DNA of 64,000 nucleotides from Clostridiales bacterium (GTDB lineage Bacteria; Bacillota; Clostridia; Oscillospirales; Oscillospiraceae): NCBI GenBank assembly GCA_022786995.1, contig JALFUW010000018.1, positions 17,086 to 81,085 of the forward strand, read 5' to 3'. Shown piece by piece: positions 18,799 to 28,143 of this stretch (position 1 is its first letter; each line of letters starts with the position of its first letter). The notes under the pieces were generated by a model. It saw only the letters and a program-made list of their open reading frames with translations, ran no database searches and was not told where the DNA came from. The position numbers and the translations under genes were made by a program.

Positions 18799-20661
18799 AT
18801 GGTAGATATACAGGTAACGAATCTGACAAAATTTTTTGTCATCGGGGAAAACCTGCTGGAAAACCTGACCTTTGAGATACAGGAAGGGGAGTGTGTGGCC
18901 ATCTTGGGCCGCAACGGCTGCGGAAAGACGACCCTTTTCAATATCCTCACCGGGCAGATGGATTATGATTCCGGCGAGGTCTATGTTAACCCAAACAAAA
19001 AACTGGGCCTGATCTCTCAGATTCCCCGGTTCCCGGAGGGGTTTACCGTTGAAGATGTACTGCGTTCCGCGTTTGCGGATATTCTGCGGGTGCGTCAAAA
19101 GATGGAACTGCTGGAACGCGAAATGGCGAACGGCGCTACCGATGCGCAGCTTCGGGAATATGATGCCCTGACCAATCGGTTTCAGACCGGCGGCGGCTAT
19201 GACATGGACGTGGAAGTGGACAAAATCTGCAACGGCCTTGGCATCACGCCGGAGCAGCGTAGTCAGGAATTTTCCAGTCTGTCCGGCGGCGAGAAAACCA
19301 GAGTGAATCTTGCCCGTCTTCTGCTTGAAAAAACGGACATTCTGCTGCTGGATGAGCCGACGAACCATCTGGACTTAAACAGTGTGGAGTGGCTGGAGCA
19401 GTACATCAACACCTTCAAGGGTACGGTTCTGACCATCTCTCATGACCGCTATTTCATCGATCAGGTTGCCGACCGAGTCATTGAGATCACGGAAGGCCAC
19501 GCAGAGTTCTACTCCGGCAACTATTCCTTCTATATGGACGAAAAACAGGCGCGCTTCGACCTGCAATTAAAGCAGTATGAGCAGGAGCAGGCTAAGCTCA
19601 GGCAGCTTGGCTACACCGTGGAGCGGATGAAAGGGTGGGGTATCAACAACCGAACCCTGTACCGCCGTGCCATGTCCATCCAGCACCGCATGGAGCGCAT
19701 TCGTAAGACGGAAAAGCCCAAAAAAGAGCGGACTATGAAGGCCTCCTTCGGAGAAAAGGAGTTTTCCGGGGATATTGTGTTCAAAATGAAAAATGTCTCC
19801 AAGTCCTTTGGAGACAGAGTGCTGTTTTCTGACGTGAATCTGACAGTCGAGGGCGGCGAGCGGATTGCGCTGCTGGGCGATAACGGCACGGGAAAGACCA
19901 CCTTCATCAGGTGCCTTTTGGGGGATGAGGACTGCGCCGGAAAGATCCAGTTCGGCCCAACGGTAAAATTTGGATACCTTCCCCAGATCATCCACTTTGA
20001 CCACCCGGAGCGCAGCCTGTATGACACCATGCTCTACGAGAAGAACTGCACCCCGCAGACAGCCCGTGACCGTCTGGGCGCGTTTCTGTTTCAGGGTGAG
20101 GATGTGTTCAAGCAGGTGGGCAATCTCTCTGGCGGCGAACAGTCCCGTCTGCGGTTGTGTATGCTGATGGATGAGAAGATCAACCTTCTGATTCTGGACG
20201 AGCCGACGAACCATCTGGATATTGCCTCCCGGGAGTGGGTGGAAGCCGCCATCGAGGAGTTTGAGGGCGTGCTGCTGTTTGTATCCCACGACCGTTACTT
20301 TATTGAGAAATTCGCCGAGCGCATCTGGCTTTTGGAGGACGGCACCATTCGGGATTTTCCCTGCGGCTATCAGAAGTACCGTTCTATTCTGGAACACGAG
20401 GCGGCGGCAAAGCCTGTTATCTCCTCTGCGCCTAAGCCCAAAAAAGAGAAGCCCAAGGGTGGCACCAAGGACACAGACAAGCTCATCCGCCGTTTAGAAC
20501 GGGAGATCGAAAAGCAGGAAGCCCTGATTGCGCAGTTGGAAGAAAAAATCGAAGCCTCTGCCGCCGACTATCAGGAGCTGACCCGACTTTTGAACGAAAA
20601 GGAGGGGGCGGAAGCGGTACTGATGGATTTGATGGAGCAATGGGACGCGGCGCAGGAGTGA
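18799..20661 (+). CDS. ABC-F family ATP-binding protein
   Basis: Two nucleotide-binding domains (GRNGCGKTTLFN; GDNGTGKTTFIR), LSGGE twice, C-terminal coiled coil. Confidence 0.95.
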   Translation: MVDIQVTNLTKFFVIGENLLENLTFEIQEGECVAILGRNGCGKTTLFNILTGQMDYDSGEVYVNPNKKLGLISQIPRFPEGFTVEDVLRSAFADILRVRQKMELLEREMANGATDAQLREYDALTNRFQTGGGYDMDVEVDKICNGLGITPEQRSQEFSSLSGGEKTRVNLARLLLEKTDILLLDEPTNHLDLNSVEWLEQYINTFKGTVLTISHDRYFIDQVADRVIEITEGHAEFYSGNYSFYMDEKQARFDLQLKQYEQEQAKLRQLGYTVERMKGWGINNRTLYRRAMSIQHRMERIRKTEKPKKERTMKASFGEKEFSGDIVFKMKNVSKSFGDRVLFSDVNLTVEGGERIALLGDNGTGKTTFIRCLLGDEDCAGKIQFGPTVKFGYLPQIIHFDHPERSLYDTMLYEKNCTPQTARDRLGAFLFQGEDVFKQVGNLSGGEQSRLRLCMLMDEKINLLILDEPTNHLDIASREWVEAAIEEFEGVLLFVSHDRYFIEKFAERIWLLEDGTIRDFPCGYQKYRSILEHEAAAKPVISSAPKPKKEKPKGGTKDTDKLIRRLEREIEKQEALIAQLEEKIEASAADYQELTRLLNEKEGAEAVLMDLMEQWDAAQE

Positions 20662-20666
20662 AGGAA

Positions 20667-21242
20667 ATGAGACATCAGGGCACCAAGACCATTGAAACGC
20701 AAAGGCTGATCCTTCGACGGTTTACCGTGGAGGACGCGCCTGCCACGTACCGTAACTGGGCCTCAGATTCGGAAGTGACAAAATACCTGACCTGGCCCAC
20801 GCACAGCAGTGTGGAGATCAGTCACCAGATTTTGCTTGACTGGACTGGCCAGTATGCGGACAGCACCTTCTACCAGTGGGCCATCGTTCCAAAGGAATTG
20901 GGAGAACCTGTTGGCTCCATTGGCGTAGTGCGTCTGAACGAACAAGCCCAGCTTGTGCATATTGGCTACTGCATCGGCACAAACTGGTGGCATAGGGGGA
21001 TCACCTCTGAGGCTATGCAGGCGGTCATGAATTACCTATTTGATGAAGTGGGCGTAAACCGGGTGGAATCCCGTCACGATCCCCGCAATCCAAATTCCGG
21101 GGCAGTCATGCGAAAGTGCGGCATGAAATTCGAAGGTACTCTGCGTCAATCCGACTGGAACAATCAGGGCATCTGCGACGCAAGCTGGTATGGTTTGGTG
21201 GCCGAGGAACGCGATTTGTCAAAAAGTGTAGTTGACAGGTAA
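20667..21242 (+). CDS. GNAT family N-acetyltransferase (RimJ/RimL-like)
   Basis: IETQRLILRRFTVEDAPATYRNWASDSEVTKYLTW; SGAVMRKCGMKFEGTLRQ. Confidence 0.92.
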   Translation: MRHQGTKTIETQRLILRRFTVEDAPATYRNWASDSEVTKYLTWPTHSSVEISHQILLDWTGQYADSTFYQWAIVPKELGEPVGSIGVVRLNEQAQLVHIGYCIGTNWWHRGITSEAMQAVMNYLFDEVGVNRVESRHDPRNPNSGAVMRKCGMKFEGTLRQSDWNNQGICDASWYGLVAEERDLSKSVVDR

Positions 21243-21259
21243 GAAACAAATGCTATAAT
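21232..21259 (+). promoter_or_regulatory. Sigma-A promoter for the Mrp-like gene
   Basis: TTGACA (21232-21237), 16-nt spacer, TATAAT (21254-21259). Confidence 0.75.
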
Positions 21260-21293
21260 AGATGACATATGACGAAAAAAGGAGAGAACAAAC

Positions 21294-22115
21294 ATGAGTT
21301 CTTGTAGCGGAAACTGCTCTTCCTGCGGTTCTGATTGCGCAGACCGCAAGGAAGAAAGTCTTCTGGCAGAGCTGAATCCCCATTCCAGCGTGAAAAAGGT
21401 AATTGCTGTTGTGTCCGGCAAGGGCGGCGTGGGTAAGTCCACCGTCACAGCCATGCTGGCGGTTGCTATGGCCCGTCAGGGCAAGAAGGTGGCCGTGCTG
21501 GACGCGGATATCACCGGCCCCTCCGCACCCACGGCTTTCGGTGTCAATGAATGTCAGGGAGCCAATGAGGACGGTCTGTTCCCGGCACTGACCAGGGGAG
21601 GCATTCAGGTTATGTCCATCAACCTGCTGTTAGACAACCCTGCCGATCCTGTTGTGTGGCGCGGCCCTGTCATCGCCGGCGCGGTGAAGCAGTTCTGGAC
21701 CGATGTGATCTGGGAAGACGTGGACTATATGTTCGTAGATATGCCTCCCGGAACCGGCGACGTGCCCCTGACTGTATTCCAGAGCCTGCCTATCGACGGC
21801 GTGGTCATTGTTACCACCCCCCAGGATCTGGTGTCTATGATCGTTGCCAAAGCTGTGAAGATGGCCAACATGATGCATATTCCTGTGCTGGGCTTCGTTG
21901 AGAACTACTCCTATCTGGAGTGCCCGGACTGCGGCAAAAAGATTGAAGTCTTCGGCAAGTCCCATATCAATGAGATTGCCGCAAAGTTTGAGCTGCCTGT
22001 GCTGGCAAAGCTGCCCATCGACCCGTCTGTAGCGGAAGCCTACGACAATGGCTTGATGGAAACCGTGAATACCGATGCGGTGGGTAGCGTGATTGATGCT
22101 ATTTTGAAAGCGTAG
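21294..22115 (+). CDS. Mrp/NBP35 family ATP-binding protein
   Basis: N-terminal Cys cluster [46 protein letters not shown]. Confidence 0.95.
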   Translation: MSSCSGNCSSCGSDCADRKEESLLAELNPHSSVKKVIAVVSGKGGVGKSTVTAMLAVAMARQGKKVAVLDADITGPSAPTAFGVNECQGANEDGLFPALTRGGIQVMSINLLLDNPADPVVWRGPVIAGAVKQFWTDVIWEDVDYMFVDMPPGTGDVPLTVFQSLPIDGVVIVTTPQDLVSMIVAKAVKMANMMHIPVLGFVENYSYLECPDCGKKIEVFGKSHINEIAAKFELPVLAKLPIDPSVAEAYDNGLMETVNTDAVGSVIDAILKA

Positions 22116-22122
22116 AAAATGG

Positions 22123-22147
22123 AAAACCCGGCGGCTGCCGGGTTTTT
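22123..22147 (+). terminator. Intrinsic terminator
   Basis: AAAACCCGGCGGCTGCCGGGTTTTT. Confidence 0.85.
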
Positions 22148-22240
22148 CTTATGGGAAAAAGGAGAAATAACAGTAGCTTTCTATTGGAAAATATGCTACA
22201 ATACCCCGAGAGTATCGCAAATACGAAAGGAAGTTGCGCA

Positions 22241-23287
22241 TTGGTAACGAACGAGAATGCAGGCCTGCAAACAAGGGATTACTGGTATGACCTGCCGGAG
22301 GAGCTGATTGCCCAGACCCCTCTGCAAAAGCGGGATACCTCCCGGCTGATGGTACTGAACCGTGAGACAGGGGAGATCAGCCATAAGCATTTTTACGATA
22401 TCGTGGACTATCTGAACCCCGGCGACTGTCTGGTGATGAATGATTCCCGGGTATTGCCCGCAAGACTTTTGGGCCACCGCCCCACCGGCGGTGCTGTAGA
22501 GGTGCTGCTTCTGCGGGACTTGGGAGACAACCGTTGGGAGTGCCTGTGCAAGCCTGGCCGGAAAATGCTGCCCGGAAATGAGGTTAGCTTTGGAAACGGC
22601 GAATTAAAGGCAGTTGTTCGGGAGGTTCAGGAGGATGGGAACCGGGTTGTAGAATTCTTCTACGAAGGAATCTTCCTTGAAGTTCTCGAAAGGCTTGGCA
22701 AAATGCCCCTGCCGCCCTATATTAAGGCGGAGCTGGTAGATCAGGAACGATATCAGACAGTATACTCCCGCGAGGTCGGCTCCGCGGCAGCACCCACAGC
22801 CGGACTGCACTTTACAAACGAATTATTGGAAAAAGTCCGTGAGAAGGGCGTAAAGACCGCGTTTGTCACCCTTCATGTTGGACTTGGAACCTTCCGGCCT
22901 GTGAAGGCGGATACCATTCTGGAGCACCATATGCACTCTGAGCTGTGCATGATGAACGATGAAACCGCCCGCATTCTGAATGAGACCAGACAAAACGGCG
23001 GACGGATCATCTGCGTCGGCACCACCTCCTGCCGAACGCTGGAATCTCTGGCGGGGGAGGACGGCGCCTTTACCGCCGGTTCCAAGTGGACGGATATCTT
23101 TATCTACCCCGGCTACACCTTCAGGGCCATGGATGGCCTGATTACCAACTTCCATCTGCCGGAGAGTACGCTGGTGATGCTGGTATCGGCCTTTGCCGGG
23201 CGGGAGCGTGTGCTGAACGCCTACGCCGAGGCGGTGAAGGAGCGTTACCGCTTCTTCAGCTTTGGGGATGCTATGTGTATTATGTGA
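22241..23287 (+). CDS. queA: S-adenosylmethionine:tRNA ribosyltransferase-isomerase
   Basis: [39 protein letters not shown]; proposed TTG start 22241 with upstream AAAGGAAG; ORF track extends to 22151. Confidence 0.93.
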   Translation: MVTNENAGLQTRDYWYDLPEELIAQTPLQKRDTSRLMVLNRETGEISHKHFYDIVDYLNPGDCLVMNDSRVLPARLLGHRPTGGAVEVLLLRDLGDNRWECLCKPGRKMLPGNEVSFGNGELKAVVREVQEDGNRVVEFFYEGIFLEVLERLGKMPLPPYIKAELVDQERYQTVYSREVGSAAAPTAGLHFTNELLEKVREKGVKTAFVTLHVGLGTFRPVKADTILEHHMHSELCMMNDETARILNETRQNGGRIICVGTTSCRTLESLAGEDGAFTAGSKWTDIFIYPGYTFRAMDGLITNFHLPESTLVMLVSAFAGRERVLNAYAEAVKERYRFFSFGDAMCIM

Positions 23288-23294
23288 GGTAACT

Positions 23295-24425
23295 ATGTTT
23301 GAGCTGAAAAAGACGGAAGGGAATGCACGGCGGGGTGTGTTTACCTGCGCTCATGGAACTGTCCAGACCCCTGTATTTATGAACGTGGGCACACAGGGTG
23401 CCATCAAGGGCGCACTGAGCGCGGAGGACCTGAAAAACATCGGCTGTCAGGTGGAATTATCCAATACCTATCATTTGCACCTGCGGCCCACGGACAAGGT
23501 CGTCCGTGAAATGGGCGGCCTGCATAAATTTATGACCTGGGATGGCCCAATCCTGACGGATTCCGGCGGCTTCCAGGTGTTCAGCCTGTCTTCTCTGCGA
23601 AAAATAAAAGAAGAAGGCGTCTACTTCGCTTCTCACATCGACGGACGAAAGATCTTTATGGGGCCGGAGGAAAGCATGCAGATTCAGTCCAATCTGGGCA
23701 GCGATATCTGTATGGCCTTTGACGAGTGTATTGAAAATCCGTCCCCCCGGGATTATGTAAAGCAGAGCATTGACCGAACCTATCGTTGGCTGGTTCGGTG
23801 CAAGCAGGAGAACGCACGGCTGAACAGCCTGCCGGATACCGTGAATCCCCAGCAGATGCTGTGGGGCATCAACCAGGGCGGCACCTACGCTGATCTCCGT
23901 GTGGAGCATATGAAGCGTATTGCCGACCTGGATCTGCCCGGCTACGCCATCGGCGGCCTTGCGGTAGGGGAAACGGCTCAGGAGATGTACGATATCATTG
24001 AGTCGGTTGAGCCCTATATGCCCGCGGACAAGACCCGTTACCTTATGGGTGTGGGCACACCAACCAACATCATCGAGGCGGTTGCCCGGGGTGTGGACTT
24101 CTTCGACTGTGTCATGCCTGCCCGGAATGCCCGTCATGCCCGCCTGAACACTTGGGAGGGTGCCATCAATCTGAAAAACGCCAAATACATGACCGATGAG
24201 CGGCCGATTGATCCCGAATGCGACTGTCCCGTGTGCCGCAGGTTCAGCCGGGCATATATCCGGCATCTGTTTGTGGCGGAGGAAATGCTGGCCATGCGTC
24301 TTGCGGTGATGCACAACCTGTATTTCTACAATAAGCTGATGGAGCGAATCCGTCAGGCTCTGGATGAGGGCACCTTCTCCCAATTCCGGGCGGAGTATTC
24401 CGAGAAATTGGCCAGAAGAATCTAA
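23295..24425 (+). CDS. tgt: tRNA-guanine transglycosylase
   Basis: TPVFMNVGTQGAIKG; LTDSGGFQVFSLSSLRKIKEEGV; zinc site CDCPVCRRFSRAYIRHL. Confidence 0.97.
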   Translation: MFELKKTEGNARRGVFTCAHGTVQTPVFMNVGTQGAIKGALSAEDLKNIGCQVELSNTYHLHLRPTDKVVREMGGLHKFMTWDGPILTDSGGFQVFSLSSLRKIKEEGVYFASHIDGRKIFMGPEESMQIQSNLGSDICMAFDECIENPSPRDYVKQSIDRTYRWLVRCKQENARLNSLPDTVNPQQMLWGINQGGTYADLRVEHMKRIADLDLPGYAIGGLAVGETAQEMYDIIESVEPYMPADKTRYLMGVGTPTNIIEAVARGVDFFDCVMPARNARHARLNTWEGAINLKNAKYMTDERPIDPECDCPVCRRFSRAYIRHLFVAEEMLAMRLAVMHNLYFYNKLMERIRQALDEGTFSQFRAEYSEKLARRI

Positions 24426-24496
24426 AGAAGTCCTTGCAATTTGCGTGAACAATGCTATAATAGACACGTTATTACACACACGAAGGAGTTTTACCA

Positions 24497-24871
24497 ATGA
24501 ATTTACTGACTGCAACCGCAGGCGCCGGCATGGGCAGTACGCTGATCATGATGGTGCTGATGATCGCCATTTTCTACTTCATGCTGATCCGTCCTGAAAA
24601 CAAGCGCAAGAAGGAAGCCGAGCAGATGCGTTCCTCTGTAAAGAAGGGCGACAAGATTACCACCATCGGCGGCATTACCGGCACTGTCGTGGATGTCAAG
24701 GAGACCCGGATCGTTCTGGAGACCGGCGCCGATCAGGTTCGTGTTGAGTTAGAGAAGTGGGCCATTTCCACCAACGAGACCGCTGCCGAAAACGCTAAGG
24801 CGGAAGCCAAGAAGGCACAGGAAGCCAAGGCCAAAGCCAAGGCAGCCAAGAAGGCCGAAAAGAATCAGTAA
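24497..24871 (+). CDS. yajC: Preprotein translocase subunit YajC
   Basis: Single TM IAIFYFMLIRPENKRKKEAEQMRSSVKKGDKITTIGGITGTVV; follows tgt. Confidence 0.93.
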   Translation: MNLLTATAGAGMGSTLIMMVLMIAIFYFMLIRPENKRKKEAEQMRSSVKKGDKITTIGGITGTVVDVKETRIVLETGADQVRVELEKWAISTNETAAENAKAEAKKAQEAKAKAKAAKKAEKNQ

Positions 24872-24927
24872 CAGCAGAAGCCGCCAGGCAAATCGCTTGG
24901 CGGCTTCATAATATCCATTTTCCGATT

Positions 24928-24958
24928 AAGCGGGGCTTTTCTTTCGAAAAGCCCCGCC
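24928..24958. terminator. Intrinsic terminator hairpin between convergent genes
   Basis: GCGGGGCTTTTCTTTCGAAAAGCCCCGC perfect inverted repeat. Confidence 0.75.
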
Positions 24959-24965
24959 TGTTCAT

Positions 24966-26333
24966 TTAATCCAGAGTTACATAATCCATGCAGATCCAGC
25001 CGGTGCTGATCTCACCCCAGGTGGTACCATCAACGGTTTCCTGAGAGAGAATTGTCACCTTCGTACCGTATTTCAGGGAACCGACTACATCGTAGTTGGT
25101 ACCGGCGCCGCTGCGAACCCGCAGACCGCTCTCTGTAGAGACAGTAGCCTTCTGACCATCAGTGGAAGAGGCGGAATCGCTATCGGAGGAGCCGGTGCTG
25201 CCGGTATCCACATAAGCCATGCTGATCCAGCCCTTATTGGTGCAGCCCCAGGTTACACCGTCGTAGGTAAACTGCTCCAGAACGGTGACGCTGGCACCCT
25301 CGGCATAAGTACCCACGGAATCATAGTTCTTGCCGGGGCCGCTGCGGATATTCAGACCGCCGCCTGCGGTGATGGTACCCTTGGCGGTATTAGAGCCTGT
25401 GGTGCCGTCCTGATAGACGTAGTTCAGGCTGATCCAGCCCTTGCTGGTGCGGCCCCAGTCGCCGCTCTTTTCCAGAATCTCCACCCGGGCGCCGTAGGAA
25501 TAGCTGCCGAGACTGTCGCTGTCCTTGCTGGCGTCAGCACGGATGTTCAGCTGTTTGGCGGTAACGATGCCACGGAACTGCACAGTGGTGCTGCCGTTGC
25601 CGGTGCTATTGCTGTTATTGGTGGTATTGTCGGTCGTGTTGGAGGGTGTTTCGGTGGTGGTGCCGCTGGTGTTGACGTACTCCATCTTGATCCAGCCCTT
25701 ATTGGTACGGCCCCAGCCATTCTTGGTTTCCAGAATGGTCACCACATCACCCTTGTTATAGGAGCCCTGCACATTGCCATCGGGTTCGCTGCGGATGTTC
25801 AGGTTGTTGACGGTAATAACACCCTTGACATTCAAGGTATCTGTTCCGCTGTCTGTAGGCTCGCTGGCGGCGTTGTTGCCGGCAGGGGTACTGGTGTCGC
25901 CGCCGGTAGGCATCTGACTGGGAATGTCCATTTCAACATAATCCATGACAATCCAGCCTGCCTCGGGGGAGATGATGTAGGCCCAGTTAATGCCGGTGAC
26001 TTCCTCACGGCGGCTGATTTCGACCTTGTCGCCGGCATCCAGCGTGCCAACAATCGTTGCTTCTGTGCTGGGTGAACTGCGAATGTTAATCTGACTGGTT
26101 ACGGTTGCGGTATTCTCGTTGATAGGCTCGGTCGCTTCTGTGGTGGGAGCCTCGGTTTCAGTGGGAGCGGAGGTGTCCGTCAGACTGAGGCCGGGGGTTT
26201 GAGGGGTTGTATCCGCAGGCTCATCCGAAGCCTTCTTGAACAGGCTGCAGCCGGAAAGCAGCGTCGCGGTCAGAGCCGTGGCTAGCAGCAGGCTCAGTGG
26301 TTTCCTGAGGTTGTATGATTGGGAGAAATTCAT
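24966..26333 (-). CDS. Lipoprotein with five SH3b domains
   Basis: Lipobox LLSGC; five NIRSxPS...GWIxMxYV type repeats. Confidence 0.88.
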   Translation of the reverse strand: MNFSQSYNLRKPLSLLLATALTATLLSGCSLFKKASDEPADTTPQTPGLSLTDTSAPTETEAPTTEATEPINENTATVTSQINIRSSPSTEATIVGTLDAGDKVEISRREEVTGINWAYIISPEAGWIVMDYVEMDIPSQMPTGGDTSTPAGNNAASEPTDSGTDTLNVKGVITVNNLNIRSEPDGNVQGSYNKGDVVTILETKNGWGRTNKGWIKMEYVNTSGTTTETPSNTTDNTTNNSNSTGNGSTTVQFRGIVTAKQLNIRADASKDSDSLGSYSYGARVEILEKSGDWGRTSKGWISLNYVYQDGTTGSNTAKGTITAGGGLNIRSGPGKNYDSVGTYAEGASVTVLEQFTYDGVTWGCTNKGWISMAYVDTGSTGSSDSDSASSTDGQKATVSTESGLRVRSGAGTNYDVVGSLKYGTKVTILSQETVDGTTWGEISTGWICMDYVTLD

Positions 26334-26489
26334 GGGGTTACCTCACTTTCGTCTCATTTCTCGACACTATTATAGCGAACAAGATAGGCTTTTGTCAATA
26401 GCGTAAGAATATCTTAAATAATTTCCAAGGAAGATTATGGAAACCTCCGAAGCGGCACTTGACAAGGATAAGGTATCAGTGGTAGAATA

Positions 26490-26690
26490 ACATGTAACTG
26501 AATACCGCTGTGAACGGAAAGAGTAGCGTTTTTCGCCTTTCAGAGAGTTCGGGTCATCGGCTGCAAGCCCGGATATGTGTGGGGAACGGGAAAGTGCATC
26601 CGGGAGCGGAATGATGATAAGTGAGAAATAAGAGTGGAACCGCGGCGAAATCCGCCTCTTGTACATAGGTACAGGGGGCGTTTTTATTTT
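26490..26690 (+). ncRNA. T-box leader (cysteine) upstream of cysS
   Basis: AGAGTGGAACCGCGG T-box; AAAGAGTA GA motif; CAGAGAG...GGCTGCAAGCC; specifier TGC (26595-26597) followed by A; terminator CCGCCTCTTGTACATAGGTACAGGGGGCGTTTTTATTTT. Confidence 0.92.
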
Positions 26691-26727
26691 CGATCCCCAA
26701 TTTTTGAAAATAACAGGAGGTTATACG

Positions 26728-28143
26728 ATGTATCTATACAATTCTCTGTCCCACAAGAAGGAACTGTTCGTTCCCAACCATCCCGAGCAGGTAAAAATGT
26801 ACACCTGCGGACCCACGGTGTATCACTATGCCCACATCGGCAACCTGCGCACCTACATCATGGAGGATGTGCTGGAGAAGGCCCTGCGTTATACCGGCTA
26901 CAACGTCAAGCGTGTCATGAACATCACCGATGTAGGTCACCTTGCCTCCGATGCCGACACCGGCGAGGACAAGATGCTCAAGGGTGCCCGTCGGGAACAC
27001 AAGACCGTCATGGAGATCGCAAAATACTATACCGACGCGTTTTTCTCTGACTGCGACAAGCTGAACATCAAGCGGCCTGATGTGGTGGAGCCTGCCACCA
27101 ACTGCATCGACGAGTATATCCATATGGTACAGACCCTGCTGGACAAGGGCAAAGCCTATTTTGCCGGGGGCAACGTGTACTTTGACACCTCTACGCTGGA
27201 TAAATACTACGTCTTCAACGACCACGACGAGGAAGATCTGGCGGTAGGCGTTCGTGAGGGCGTTGAAGAGGACGAAAACAAGAGAAATAAGAATGACTTT
27301 GTGCTCTGGTTTACCAAGTCAAAGTTTGAGGATCAGGCCCTGAAATGGGATTCTCCCTGGGGTGTGGGTTATCCGGGCTGGCACATCGAGTGCTCCTGCA
27401 TTTCCATGAAGCACCTTGGCGATGATCTGGACATCCACTGCGGCGGCATCGACAACGCTTTCCCCCACCATACCAACGAAATCGCTCAGTCCGAAAGCTA
27501 TCTGGGCCATAAGTGGTGCAATTACTGGTTCCATGTTCACCACCTGAATACCGACAACGGCAAAATGTCCAAGTCTAAGGGCGAGTTCCTGACGGTATCC
27601 CTGCTGGAGCAGAAGGGGTATGATCCCATGGCCTACCGCCTGTTCTGCCTGCAGAGCCACTACCGCCGCAATCTGGTGTTCTCCTGGGAGAATCTGGACA
27701 ACGCCGTGGCTGCCTATGAGAAGCTGGTTGCCAAGATCGCGACGCTTAAACAGGAGGGCGAAATCGATCAGGAGGCCTTTGAAAAGCTGAAGGAGCGGTT
27801 TGTGAACGCGCTGAACGGCGATTTGAACACCTCCGTTGCTGTGACGGCTTTGTACGACGTGCTGAAGGCAAAGTGCAATGACGCAACCAAGCTGGCCTTG
27901 ATCGCGGACTTCGACCAGGTGTTGTCTCTGAATCTGCTGGCTGCTGCCGAGAAGCTCAACAAGGCAAAGGCCGAGGAGGAGGCCGCCAACGCCGATCCTG
28001 AGATCGACGCGCTGGTTGCTGCCCGGACGGAGGCCAAGAAGGCAAAGAATTTTGCGGAGGCAGACCGAATCCGCGATGAATTGAAGGCCCGGGGCATTGA
28101 GATCATCGATACACCTCAGGGCGCCAAGTGGAGAAAAGTATGA
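26728..28143 (+). CDS. cysS: Cysteinyl-tRNA synthetase
   Basis: MYTCGPTVYHYAHIGNLRTYIMEDVL; GWHIECSCISMKHLG; KMSKSKGEF. Confidence 0.98.
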   Translation: MYLYNSLSHKKELFVPNHPEQVKMYTCGPTVYHYAHIGNLRTYIMEDVLEKALRYTGYNVKRVMNITDVGHLASDADTGEDKMLKGARREHKTVMEIAKYYTDAFFSDCDKLNIKRPDVVEPATNCIDEYIHMVQTLLDKGKAYFAGGNVYFDTSTLDKYYVFNDHDEEDLAVGVREGVEEDENKRNKNDFVLWFTKSKFEDQALKWDSPWGVGYPGWHIECSCISMKHLGDDLDIHCGGIDNAFPHHTNEIAQSESYLGHKWCNYWFHVHHLNTDNGKMSKSKGEFLTVSLLEQKGYDPMAYRLFCLQSHYRRNLVFSWENLDNAVAAYEKLVAKIATLKQEGEIDQEAFEKLKERFVNALNGDLNTSVAVTALYDVLKAKCNDATKLALIADFDQVLSLNLLAAAEKLNKAKAEEEAANADPEIDALVAARTEAKKAKNFAEADRIRDELKARGIEIIDTPQGAKWRKV

